Below, in pieces: positions 12,969 to 24,889 of a DNA stretch of 64,000 nucleotides (its first letter is position 1; every line of letters begins with the position of its first letter). The position numbers and the translations under genes are program-made. The stretch comes from Spinellus fusiger (Eukaryota; Mucoromycota; Mucoromycetes; Mucorales; Phycomycetaceae). The notes under the pieces are model-generated. The model ran no database searches, was not told the origin of the DNA, and saw nothing but the letters and a program-made list of their open reading frames with translations. The stretch covers positions 1 to 64,000 of the forward strand of contig JALLLS010000005.1 of assembly GCA_025094145.1 (NCBI GenBank), read 5' to 3'.

Positions 12969-15900
12969 CTATGAAAACATAAACACATTCTTCTGTGCTG
13001 TACACATCTTCTTTGCACGCTCAGTGCCTACAATACGCTCTAGCTTCATAAAGTCATACTTGGAAAAGACAGCAGTACATGAAAGTGTGGCTTCTTCATC
13101 TGCACTGGCTTCATCAAACTTAAGACCTAAGAAGTTGACAATTTCTGTGTAGAAGAGAGGATTCTCTGGCAGTCCATAAAAGACAATGTGGAAGGCACCT
13201 CGCATAGTGTATCTGAAGAAGAGATGAGATACTTGCACTGGGTCATACTGAAAGAGGATCCCATCCACTGACTAACATACCTTCTAAAGAAATGTAGGCG
13301 CTCAGTATAGAGCATAAAGCTAGTATGTCCATGGAAGAAGTTGGATCTTGAACGTGTCATGGCAGATCCAGAAGTATATCTAAAAGAGTAGTTGGATAAG
13401 AATATATATCAATAGAAAGATAAAGACGACTTACTCGGAACATGCTTCATAGGAGAATGTATTGTCTTTGAGATAGTTACGAACACGAACAAAATCAAAG
13501 TAAGATGGAATAAAGATAAGAGTGTGTGCTTGTGTGATGGCGGATCTACGCAGAGAAGGCAGCGTCTGGTAGAAGAATCAGAGATGGAAACACATACACA
13601 GGCTTATAAGATTACATTACCTTCTCTATAAAGTATTTGAAGCGAGCATTATCAGAGGCAGCCAATGAGATGGAGTCAATACGTGTAAATGTCTTGAAAA
13701 CTGTATTAATAGGGCGAATAAAATGCATGTTATTTACCTGCTGCACTTGAGGAATAACATCGATAATAGAGCCCTCATATATTTGCTTCATTTTCAGCTT
13801 TCCTGTAGTATTCTTAAAGTGTTTGTTGAACATGGCATTTAACTCGGGTGTCAAGAATTCAGAAAAGACAAGCGTTTGACGAAGATATTTGGCCCTACAA
13901 GTGGCTATGAGTGCACAGGATTCTCTGTGGAGATGGGAGAGACTAATAGAATGGTGTCTACAAATACTTACTTTCCATCCAAGTACCAACTTTTGATTCT
14001 GGAGATATCACAGCCATGAGCATCCTTGGGTATCAGGTTGAGATGATCACAGAGGTGCTGATGTTCGATGTTTTAGCCTTTATCTATTGTCCATAGACAC
14101 TCTACCTCAATGTGTTCCCAGTTCTGCATCAAGAAATGGTTTGCTTGATCAAATATCACCAATTCAATGGAAGACAAGAAATCAAAATCACGCTTCTTGT
14201 CACTATCAATCCAAAGATCAGTCTCTGTTCTGTCCATTCTGTCCATTCTGCCTGTCATTACCCGTCAGTACCAATAACAGTACGTAAACCAAGAGGAGAA
14301 GCAATAATAATGTCAGCACTGTAGAATTCAGAGTAGATGTTCAATGTCTTCTTGGTGAATTTGAGTCCTAGGCGGAAGTGATCATCAACATTGCCCTTGA
14401 AGGTTGCTAAATGGTCTGCAGGCTTTGATTCATCTACAAACTCTTCTTCACGCAGGTTGAATTGTTCTTGGAACTTCTTCTTATTGTTCTGTTCAAGGAT
14501 AAGTTGGTGTCATCTATATAATGATTGTCTTGCCTGTTGTTCTGTGCCTGATAATTCAATAATGGTATCTACAACATCAACAGCCGTGTTTCTAAAGGGC
14601 AAAACAATCAACACACGTGGACGTGTAAATCCTTGATCACGAATATCCCTAGTGTCAACAATAGCATGAGTATCCAACTCTAAGCTATATCTAAATGGTT
14701 AATTACTCAATCTCCATTTCTTCCTTTTGGGCTTTGGCAATCTTTGAGTTGTTCTTCATAACACGATCTCGAGTTCTATCAGAAGATAAGTTTAACGTGT
14801 CTATTTCTCTCCAGATTGGCTCACTTTGCTACATGATTAAGAGCATGCATTACATAGGCATTTCTGATTTCTTTTGAGTTATCAGTAGTGCGGTTACAGT
14901 ACATGACATCACGGTATTGGCTGATGTGATGAAACAAGTTCTCCTGCAAAGGTGTAAAGAGTTTCTTCTCTTAAGTCATTCGTTCTACTTCTTTAGTATT
15001 TGGATTAGAGATTGGATTAACACACTTACTGTTTTTAACGCACTGTTTATTTGCTTTTTTCCATTGACCTGCAATACGTTCTCTCACACCAGCTTCCTCA
15101 AGTGACTCTATCTTAATGTCTTCTTCAACAATAATGGCTTTATCGGCTGTATAGCTCATCACTTGTTTCAATACACTGTCCTCATAGGTATAGACATTCC
15201 ATTTCTTCTGTTCAATGACAGCAATCTTTTCATCGAATTCTTTTGACTGATTATTAGTAAGACGCCTTTCCAATATATCAGCTAAGAGTACCAATGTTAG
15301 TCTATTGACCAGAGACAAGTATATCTTTTCTCATCAATAACTACCTTGTAGGGCTTCTTCATCCTCACTGGACTCATAGCCGCCAATTTCCTCAGCGTCA
15401 TCGTCAGCTTCATCCTCAACCTCTTCCTCAACCTCTTCCTCAACCTCTTCCTCAACCTCAGCTTCTTCTTCATCACTTCCCATTTCCTCTTCATAACTTT
15501 CAGAGTGTTCATCTCCTGATACATTCACAAAGTCATTAGTAAAGCCCATTGAGTTTTATATTGCTTAATTCATAAATATATTAATAACATACCTTCCTCC
15601 AATAATGCTTCCTCTCCTTCTTCTTCCTCTACATCATCTACGCCTTCTTGTTCACGCTTAATTCTACGGTAGAAATCCTGGTGTTTTGATGTCTTTTTCA
15701 AGGATCCTACAAGCATAGAGTAGGCAGATGGTTTTTGCCAATCCTCTTCATTTTCCTCATCGTCTGTGGATTCAAACTGTCTTTCCATTCTCTGTCTGTC
15801 CTCATCCATCTCACGATCCAAATCTTCTTCGTCCACTACACGTCGAAGGCGTCTAAAATAGAAAGCGTTAAAAGGCCATGCTTTCAACACTTGTAGTGTT

Positions 15901-16183
15901 CTTATACAGATATAGATAGATAGGACAATGCGTACTTTTTAGGTGACTCTTCCTCTCCACTGTTCTGTTCTTCTTCATCCTCCCCATCAGCAAAATCTCG
16001 AGGAACAAGTTCACCATAGTCAAGCAGATCTTGCTTTTGCTTTCGAGACAAGCTTCCGTATTTTGTAGGTGCTTCTTTACGCTTTGATTTTGATTTTGAA
16101 GAAGAAAGACCAGAGACATGCTGGTTAGCACCCTGGGGCTTCTTTGGCATGCTCTTGCTAATAGCTGATTTTCCTTTGGCCAT
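12969..16183 (-). CDS. UTP25: U3 snoRNA-associated protein 25 (SSU processome component)
   Basis: Fourteen exons join in phase: 16183-15936, 15852-15593, 15515-15345, 15281-15030, 14969-14825, 14775-14707, 14690-14534, 14488-14262, 14202-14106, 14057-13972, 13894-13621, 13565-13435, 13379-13281 and 13212-12969. They give 819 residues. The N-terminal third is acidic and low-complexity. The C-terminal two thirds carry the family blocks [75 protein letters not shown] and [20 protein letters not shown]25 (DEF in animals) is a helicase-like protein without an active ATPase site that assembles with the U3 processome in the nucleolus for 18S rRNA maturation. Intron 2 contains a perfect TACTAAT branch site. 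The intron between 14534 and 14488 starts with GC (CAG|GCAAGA), a GC-AG intron. Confidence 0.95.
15372..15480 (-). repeat. Glu-rich low-complexity repeat in UTP25
   Basis: Four copies of a CTCTTCCTCAAC unit (plus strand) encode an [14 protein letters not shown] run in the acidic N-terminal region of UTP25. It is in phase and part of exon 3. Confidence 0.8.
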
Positions 16184-18050
16184 GACAATGATCACTTACA
16201 TTGTGAACATGCTTTTTTCGGTCTCTTCTCTTGTGACAGTAAATGTGACTGTATGTAGTTAAGCCCCAGTAATATTTGTCCGTGGCAAGCATTTATTGTG
16301 GCGAATAAAACCTCTCTATAGGAGAAAATAATGTTAAATAAAATTACACAGACCAAGAATGAGGCACAAGTTCTATAGATACAGACATCAAACTTTCAGA
16401 TAATAAAAAGAGTGCATCGTGTAGAAATATAAAATATAAAAATTGTATTGAAGGCATTTCTAATGCACAAATAACCGCTAATAATAATAATAATAATGAT
16501 GATAATATATAAATATAAATGCATTATGTCGTCTGAAAATGACAAGCCAAGGAAATAGTAGTGTCCCAAAAGTTATTTACATTTATTTTGATAATCCTTA
16601 TATTTTATTATCTCTGTTTTACACTGATTTTCCTACTGTCTTTATCTTCAACTACTGATGCCTTTGCAAAAATTCTCTCGATGAAATATAATAATCTCAG
16701 CTTCTATACTTGCTTTATGGGTGTTTATGAGTTATTCAACAACAAGATTATCTTCAACATTGCATGCATATTGAGCTTGGATCTCAACCCAGTTGAACTC
16801 TTCTTTTGTATTAAGTGTCAATGATATTTCAAGTTTCCTGTAGTCATTCCTTACCTGAAAATATCTGAGAGCTTTAAGAGGCAATTACTATCCTATTCTC
16901 AATAAAAATCCATCAACTATCTCATGTGAGATACATAGACATGGGAATATTTACTACATCAACAGATTTTCTCCGACGCGTATTGCTAATCTCAATGGAA
17001 TTTCAACAACAAAAGAGGGCGTCATGATAACAAGATTCCCTTTTCCTATCAAGATAGACTAGTGCTTGAGCAGAATCTAATCTTTAGCATATTATGAGGT
17101 TCTATATTCCTGTGTTATAAAGAATACGGATAGGAGACGATTCTTTATTCTTTAAACTGATTTCTCTTGTTTCATAGAAAGTAATTTATACAATCTTCCA
17201 TATTATATATAGATCAGTCATATAATCTTATGAGCTATGTACTTCTTCTTTTTCATATAGGATATTTAGGTTTGGACTATAAATACATACTTATTCAATG
17301 ACCAAAATGTCATGATAAGCACAATAAAACACTACTGCTTCAGACTAATGTATAAAAAAAAATCTCTTGCATTTATTTGGAAAGCCCTCTTTATCATTAT
17401 AGAGTCTATGCTAACATTGAGCAAGGTTGGCTGAATTTTATACGGCACAACCAAGACACATTGAGAAGAGATATATTGAGTGGTGTACAAGATGCTGTTA
17501 CCTCAGACCCCATTTATTAAAGAAACGAGAGGTTAACATTTAACAGTTTATAAATAAATAAAACAGCCACAGAATCAATAGTATTGAATAAAGCATTTAT
17601 GATAAGCTGTGGTGTATTTGAATGCAGTTCATATATCTTTTAGAGATAGTATAAGAGCACAACAGCCTGTATTAGTATATGTACTTTTTGGTGCTCATTT
17701 CCTTGAAGTTCTTCTATCTGTAATAATCATTAGAATAAAAGAATGACAAACAAGTTGAATAAATAAGAGCAGAATGAATCGTATTTTAACTAAACAGATA
17801 TCTTTGGACCTAAGAAGCTATTGAAGACACTATCATATCAATGGATCATAAATAGTAGTTGATACCATTCAATGTTGCTAATAAAATAACTATTTTTTTT
17901 CTCTTTTTTTTCACTGCATTTCTATCTATTCTTTCTGAACTAAAGATGTTATACAGCCAACAAGATACGAATAAAGTAAAGAAAATACAATATGCTTATA
18001 GAATCAATGTAGGATTTTTACATGTATTTGTTTTTTATAGGAGACTATAG
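16184..18050. other. AT-rich intergenic region with a possible transposase scrap
   Basis: There is no intact gene. At about 16560-16824 an 87-codon frame ends with LSLDLNPVELFFCIKCQ, which resembles the catalytic SPDLNPIE-[LH]-[FL]-W block of Tc1/mariner transposases, but nothing upstream in the frame supports more of the protein. It may be a decayed fragment or chance. The rest is AT-rich, with a short (AAT)n tract near 16482. Confidence 0.35.
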
Positions 18051-18073
18051 CAAGTTCGTGTGCAAATCCTACT

Positions 18074-18845
18074 AGAGTAATGACAGTTAAGACCTCTTTA
18101 CATGACACTGGTTGGAGATCGGATTATCTACCTGTTTTGAAAAATCTGGTCTATAGCATCAATGCCATTGTTTCTCACACATATGCGTTCTCCAAGTATA
18201 TATTGATCCATCTACTCGAAAGTGAAGATGGATCTGCTTTGAATGATTGCATAACTAAGGATTTCTTCTGTGAGGTGTTTTTGTCGCTCATTGATAAGCA
18301 AATCAGAGAGGGTAGTGCTTCCGGTAAAACATGCCTCACTGACCCATGCCATGAAAGCCAAAAACTATTCTGAAGAGGCCATTGCAAATATTATTAGATT
18401 AAATGTGTTGGATGTGTGTACGCAAATCAAACTAGACATTTCGACAAAAACTGTTCCCAAGGCACCCGTAGATTTCTTGAACAAAAAGGCCATTAGCCAA
18501 ATACAAGAACTGCTAGCCTGCTATCCTCCCAGTTATAGATTTGCTAAAAACTCCATCTATTATGATGTTAAAGCCAATCCAACCAAGCACATGTACGCAT
18601 TTACTAAGCCGGCCCGACTATGCGAATAGAATGGAAACAGATCTTTTAGTTGCTTCCCACTTCGTAAAAACTTCATTCCCTCTCACATTAAGATAGATAC
18701 TAAGATACTCAACCACCCTATCTTGAACAAAAACAAGAGCTACATGGGCGAAAAGTTTGATCTTTGAGGTCAAGTCGTCAATCTAAAATCAAAGGTGTTC
18801 AAACTAAAATTGTATGAAAGACAAGACATTGAAGCTTTGGAACTG
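18074..18845 (+). pseudogene. Decayed N-terminal part of a Fanzor-like (TnpB-related) protein
   Basis: Two overlapping frames and a third downstream read as one protein with frameshifts. They contain SDYLPVLKNLVYSINAIVSH and TYAFSKYILIHLL (near 18118-18215). They continue with NYSEEAIANIIRLNVLDV, a middle block ending KANPTKHMYAFTKPARLCE, and FPLRKNFIPSHIKIDTKIL after another shift and stop. This order matches, from memory, the N-terminal half of a repeated Mucorales family whose C-terminus carries the RuvC/zinc-ribbon of Fanzor proteins. No RuvC-I D-P-G motif remains; the relic stops around 18845. No terminal repeats were found around it. Family assignment is from pattern memory, not a search. 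Confidence 0.55.
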
Positions 18846-19403
18846 TGATCTAGCTGCTACATTGAACTTTAGACATAGTCTAATGTCTCCAAGGGAAAAT
18901 GGTACACCATTATAGTGCTTTTGAAAATATAACAAAAGAAAACATGACATAAATGATACAGCTAGAACCAAGAAAAGGCCCAGGCCTTCTGGTTCATCTC
19001 CATCCTTCTCCCTCATTATCACTGGAGCCTCGGCTAACTAACTGACGGATGCCCATGATACAAGCAAACTATCTAAAATAATAATTTAGTGTATCTAATT
19101 GAATTTTGTCATTACTAAATATTATAATGTCTAGTAAGACTATACTCAATAAAGCCATTGCCATAATCGCATGAGAAAAATGTCCTTATGGTATAGCAAA
19201 GTCGCCCTTGTATAGTACATTGGAAGACCGACTCAGCATGTCATTTATTCTCTTCACTTTACTTCATAACTACGTCAATGCTTCTATCAGTGAAGGGGCC
19301 AGACAAAGTGCTAAGGAACATGACGTAGAATATAACTTATAAAAAGAGAGAAGAACGATGGATTCTGTTGGAAAGTATTCTTTCCTATCTACAAAACACA
19401 GCT
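18846..19403. other. Intergenic; promoter of the lectin gene
   Basis: AT-rich spacer with no gene. A TATA box (CTTATAAAAAG) lies at about 19337-19347, which puts transcription start near 19370. That agrees with the lectin start codon at 19404 rather than the out-of-frame ATG at 19358. Confidence 0.5.
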
Positions 19404-19990
19404 ATGCACACTCATATTCCCACAGGCTTTTTCTACATTGTCTCCCAGTTCAACGGTTTGGTGCTTGATGTTGAAGGTGCTTCTCAGAAGGATGGTGCCA
19501 AGATATGTGTCTGGAAGAAAAAGACTCAAGATGCAGACAATCAGTTATGGGAGTTCCGCCATTCTGCCTTTATCAACCGTCTCTCTGGAAAAGTCCTTGA
19601 TGTGAAAGATGCAAAGATCAAACATGATACTGCCATTATTCAATATGAGAAAAAGAGCAGCTCTGAAGATTCTGATAATCAGCACTGGATCTATTCTGCT
19701 GATGGTTACATTCACACTGCTGCCGACCCTTCTCTTGTCTTGGATATTAGGTAATTTCTCACCATCTTTGTTTGATAGAACTCTTTGAAGAGAGAGGTGG
19801 ATGTTTGAAACTCATTAGGATGACAAAAATACTCATCTTTCTGTAACATTGTAATTCTAACTTTGATTCTCTTGGAATCTACCACAGAGGTGCTGAAGAC
19901 AAGGAAGGTACTCCTGTCATTCTCTACAAGAAACGCGAGGGTGGTGTTGCCTCTAACCAAAGATGGATACTTGAGCCCGCAAACCTTTGA
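19404..19990 (+). CDS. Ricin-B-type beta-trefoil lectin domain protein
   Basis: Exons 19404-19750 and 19888-19990 give 149 residues, the size of a single beta-trefoil. Three internal repeats are visible: GLVLDVEGASQKDGAKI then NQLWEF; GKVLDVKDAKIKHDTAI then NQHWIY; and LVLDIRGAEDKEGTPVI then NQRWIL. Each has the LVLD opening and the Q-x-W that defines the ricin-B fold. There is no signal peptide and no ribosome-inactivating A-chain domain, so the protein appears cytosolic and lectin-only. Such domains bind galactose- or GalNAc-type glycans; the ligand here is unknown. Mucorales carry several single-domain proteins of this fold, including one described as a ricin-like toxin. Nothing in this sequence shows that this copy has such activity. 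Confidence 0.85.
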
Positions 19991-21121
19991 TTTTTTAGTG
20001 TATTATGTTAAATAGCTCTACTCTTGTTTTTATGTCTTTGCTTTGACCTTGCTTATACCTAATAAAAACAAGTATTCTCTATGAATCATCACAATGAGTG
20101 TGCTACTAGTCTTTTATGAGGAATAAGACTTGTTATAGATAATAGTGTGTATAATACGTATAACAGATAATAATAAATGTATGGCTAAACATAATGGGAT
20201 AACAGACTATTTTGTTGGATACTGTAAGTTGCTTACAACCTTCTTCCCTACAGAAGAACACTAAAGGGCTCTTGAAAGAGACTGTATTCTGCACTATAAA
20301 TAACTGATATAGTACACCTAATGAGTTTTTATTTTTATTTTTATTTTTATTTTTATTATATATTGAATGAGCACCCACTTTGATACTGTCACTAAGAATA
20401 GTACGGGTGTGAGTATTCTACAGTGTTATGTTTTTCATAACTGAGAATCCAACTTAAGCATCAAATGCCAAAAAGAAGACTGATAATACTACATAATTAG
20501 CCAAACACTATTTGTATAGGGCTTTGTCTTTGGCTGTATTACGTTTCTTGAGATGAGTGCTATCATTGGAAGATACAGGTCTTTACACTAGTATGACTTC
20601 TCAATACTAGTCTTGATACTGACACTTTTGGTCTTGATAGTATCTCAGCACACACCTCACCAATGGCCACACTATTGACATTGGGATTTATCAATACTAT
20701 TTAAACTGAACTCAGGTGTTGAGATTGACCCTACAACTTGATCATCTCCACCTATTATAGTTCTGGACTTAAGATTGAGATCCATTGACACCCTACAGTA
20801 GTTGTTCTGACACATATTCTGACTTTAGGATAGCCTGAGTATAGGTATTAGTGTTGGCTTTATTATCTACACTGACCTTTATGTTGGTATCAGTGTTGGT
20901 TTTACAAGCAGCCTTAGTAAATATGCTTGGTTGTGATGTTGACTATAGTATTTCTGGTCTGGCCTTGTCATCAGCCGTATTTGGGATAATTATAGTGACC
21001 CACGCTCAACCCCAGTATGTGTAGTATTCAAAGCATGATTGGTATTAGTAACTTTCCCCAGCATTGGCCTTTATAGCAAAGTTGGTTGTGTTATTATTAC
21101 AGGTAAATGTGTCAACCGTCT
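19991..21121. other. Intergenic region with degenerate GTTGG/GATA-rich repeats
   Basis: No gene is seen. An (ATTTTT)n tract lies at 20324-20358. From about 20570 to 21070 the sequence is repetitive at a loose scale, with recurrent phrases such as TTGGTATTAGTGTTGG and CTTGATACTGACAC, suggesting an old decayed minisatellite. No frame is open across it. Confidence 0.45.
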
Positions 21122-23129
21122 TTATAATAAGACTGCTGGCTCTTCTTCTTCCTTCATGTAGTCTGCCTTTATGACTTTCTTCTCAGAAAGAAACTTCCAG
21201 TCGTTGTAGACCTTCTTCCATGCAAACAATAAAATGTTCTTCAACTGTAATGTATCCGAGTGTTTGATGGACGAAAACTGTCTAGTGATTCTTGCACATC
21301 GATCCACATTCTCTGGACTTACAAAGTCATAAGCACACTTGATGGCACTGTGGTAATTGGAGACTTGATGGGCACATCCTGCCGGGATATACACAGCATC
21401 CCCTGGATTCTGAAGAATTCTCCAGCTCTTAATGCCATACTCTTTATACAGCCGCTGTCTCAATTCATCATTAAGGTACAGCCATTGGTTATGGATGGGG
21501 CTGATGATATTTCTCTTTCTTTCTGCAGCAATTTTAACAAGAAATGTCTCGATCTTTGCCATGTCTTTGTAGGCGTAGATATCCCAAATAGCAGATGCAT
21601 GTTCATCTGTAATATCGGCATAGCACATCACATTGACAGCATCTGCCATATCACAATGGAGATTGGTGGTGCCTGTACCTTGGACACCTTGTGTAGAGCC
21701 ATAGGCAATAAACATCTTGGGTCCAAGATCAGAAGGAACATACTCTTTGGGAAGGCGGTTAGCGAGATTCATGTACCCATTGGCAGTACAGTAATCCTTA
21801 ACAGACAGCATTTCCATAAAGTCTTTGTATAAAGCAGGAGAATGGGTACTGAAGTCTTGTTTGGGTGGCCAGTCCTGTGCATAGGCTGTTTACTCTCTCT
21901 CTCTCTTTCTCTTTCCTTACCTTGATTTTGAGAATGCATTCTGGCTCTCCTTTCTTTGTTGTTTTTATACTTTTGCCTGCTGCATTTTTGTTTTTATTGC
22001 GCAATTGTTGGCCATAGCTCTTAAAGGAGTCAAAGTAGGCTCTGACAGTCGAAAGGCTCGTTTTGCCCGTTGTACAGTCAATGACTTCAATCTCTTCCTG
22101 ATCGTAATGTTCAATAAAATAGTCAGGGGACCAAGTAAGCTGACTATTAGCCATGGTATTGCTGATGACTATGGGTTGTCCTTTGGCCCAATGCCTTTGG
22201 AACATCTCCAATGTGACTTCATTAGAAGAGAGATATAAGACTCCTTTCTTTGTCAGTGTGTCCTTTATTGAAGCAGAGGTATGAGAAGGTCCATTGCTGA
22301 TCTTTGGGTAAGGAGGTGAAGTAGATGTAGGTGCCTGAATACAAGGGTACTGGTTGGATTGATTCTGCTCTTGTGCTTGTTGGGCAATGGTCTGCAGGCT
22401 TTCCTTTTTATACTTTACAATGGACACTAGGTGTTCCTTTACATGCTGTCGACGGTAAGTGCACCGTGTGGCATTTCCACCTTTCTTGAATGCAACGTTG
22501 GTGTGGTAGCATTCACTGCATAATTCCTTCCCACAGATGGCACACAGCCAGTGCAGATTCATTATACTCGTCATACAATAATCACAGATATGACGAACAC
22601 CCATCAGAGGAGGACGGCGGATAGAGTGTTGGCTTTCAAGACCATGTCTTGTATCTGTTGCGAGTATATCCATGACGGTGCTTGATATTTTCTGTAAGGT
22701 GTATCCAGCCATACTCTCTGTAGCTGTCTGACTAGGTTGGAAGGTGCCCTGAAGCCCATCTTCCTTGTCTGTGCCCATAAAGTAGGGACCGTAATTTTCT
22801 ATTTCAAATGTTCCTTTGGTAGCACGCAAGTCTTTAAAACGACACTCGGTGCTCTTCTTGGCAATACAGGCTGTGCATGGATTGGGGTACCTTCGTTGAT
22901 TAATACACCGGCGGGTTTGTAAAATCAATTGAGAGGAAGGCAGACTAAGGTTGGCTTGGAGGATTTCCCCACTAATATCGATCACTGTATTACTGGGTGT
23001 CACAGGAGTCTTTTTTACTGGCTGAGAGAGTGGACTGGTGGATCTTTTGGCAGGTATTATTTTGGACAGTTTATTGAACTGTTCATTGGAATCTTGAGGT
23101 TCATTAAGTGTTTGAGGGTATTGGTACAT
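21122..23129 (-). CDS. JmjC-domain histone demethylase, KDM3/JHDM2-like
   Basis: Exons 23129-21921 and 21874-21122 give 653 residues. A Cys/His zinc cluster near residue 190 (CDYCMTSIMNLHWLCAICGK then LCSECYH) matches the C2HC4 finger in front of the KDM3 JmjC domain. The JmjC domain spans about residues 300-600. Its Fe(II) ligands are the H-x-D in NLHCDMADAV and the distal His in GCAHQVSN. The family removes methyl groups, typically H3K9me1/2, using 2-oxoglutarate, iron and oxygen. A TKKGEPECILKIK | DWPPKQDF junction at the intron reproduces the conserved LKLKDWP block, supporting the splice. An upstream CxxC pair (NPCTACIAKKSTECRFKDLR) resembles a plant-like WRC/KDM zinc motif. Confidence 0.92.
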
Positions 23130-24665
23130 ATTTCAGCTAGGCACAGACAAAATAGAACACACAACAGAAGAGAGGTGGCCGAGAAAAGAAAATAAGAAAA
23201 TAAGAAAATAGGAAAATAAAAAGGCACATCCATTATTTGGCTTTTTCCACGTTTGCTCTGAGTCTGTGACTGCTATCACCAGGCATAAAATAAGCGGGGT
23301 GAGCCAGTCAATAGGTTATAAGATCAGTTGGTCTGTGCTGAAGCCCTAGTCAGGATGTTTGAATCTTGTCCAGTAAAACACAGTCTCATGGTGTCTTCGC
23401 TTCTTTTATCACTTGTACCAATGAAATTGGCTTTATGATGTACATAGATGTGTGATTATAATGAAACCCCCCAGGCACATAAAATACAAGGCTGTGATAT
23501 ACCTACCTACAGAAAAGGGAGAATAGAATGCCAAAGTCACTATTCCACAGAGGATTCTTTTTTCTTTGAAGAATAGTGTCAATAATGAATAGAATCCAAA
23601 TTGTAATTCAGATGAGCTTCTTTTTCAGCTGATAAAAGGGACACTATAAATCATCTTAATAAGAGATACTCTCTGGAGAGAGTGCGCCAAGACACTCAGC
23701 TATTTCATACGAATAATAGGCCAATTAGATATCTTATGAGTTCCATCAATAAAAGGACATTATGAATTCTCATATATAAACATAATACTATGTAAACATA
23801 AGGGTCTTGGCAGTGTGAATGTCTGTTATATAACTCATCTTCCTTATTTCTATGTACAGAATAGGTAATTTATAACCAATGCATAGATGGACTATGAGTA
23901 GAGAGGCCATTCCTTGTTTTTAAGTGTGCTTGGACTATATGCTGGTCAGAAAATAAATCAGAGAAAAAGGGGGCCAAACCGACTGTTTTTGACATTTCAG
24001 GCTTATGCACCGTAACAGTGGCAATCAAAACACCTGCCGTGCTGAGCTTTAGACCTTTAAAAAGTGTATAGAGATGCTATTAGTCATGAGGTGAAATAAA
24101 GAATACACACTATACATGTATTATTAATATGTTTAATTAAAGAAATACCTTAAAAGTGGGTGGTAATATTGCTTCTCCCTGTCACTTTATTTAGAAACAT
24201 CCCAAGGTTGCATAAGGTAGGATGGTCCTGTTTTGGCTAACTCTTTCGATTCTATTCACTCACTCTACTAGGGAAATGTACCCATACTGATGAATAAACA
24301 GAATATTAGGAGGTAGAGTGCATTCAATAGTCGGTGTATTCCATGCTAGAAATAGACACTATTTACAGAGTAGGTTATGAATGAATGGTAATTGTATGGT
24401 ATAAAGGGAATCATTATGTTTATGTATTTATGTCCTATTGACTATTTCTAATAAAAAACAACTCAACGGCAATCCAAAAGGTACTTGTAGTCATTTATCC
24501 ACTGCACAAGTATTCCACGGTTAAGAATACATTATACCACATGGGAGTTGACATTGTAGTCTTCTCTCCATGCACACAAGTCAGAGTTACTATGAGTGTC
24601 TCTATTGTATCTATATGGAGTATAGATATATAGATATATACTTTATTGATAATAAGGAAAGTGTA

Positions 24666-24698
<33 letters not shown>

Positions 24699-24889
24699 CA
24701 TCGCTATGTAAACTGTGAAAACAATAAGATATGAATAAAGAAGAAATCCATAGAAGAGGTCTATGAATCCATAGAGCCTTTTTTTTCAATCTCTCTCTCT
24801 CTCTCTCTCTTATCGCTTCTTTCTTTCCTTCCTTCATAAAGAGCCAATGTATTCCATTATAGGAATGCTATTCATAACAAATGTACAGG
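23130..24889. other. AT-rich intergenic region
   Basis: No coding or RNA gene is recognised. Simple repeats are (AAT)n at 24666-24700 and (CT)n at 24790-24810. The left end holds the presumed promoter of the JmjC gene. Confidence 0.5.

Noticed and set aside
19358..19403. Upstream ATG at 19358 as start of the lectin
   Set aside because: It is out of frame with the trefoil and lies too close to the TATA box; the only bridging intron would be about 30 nt.
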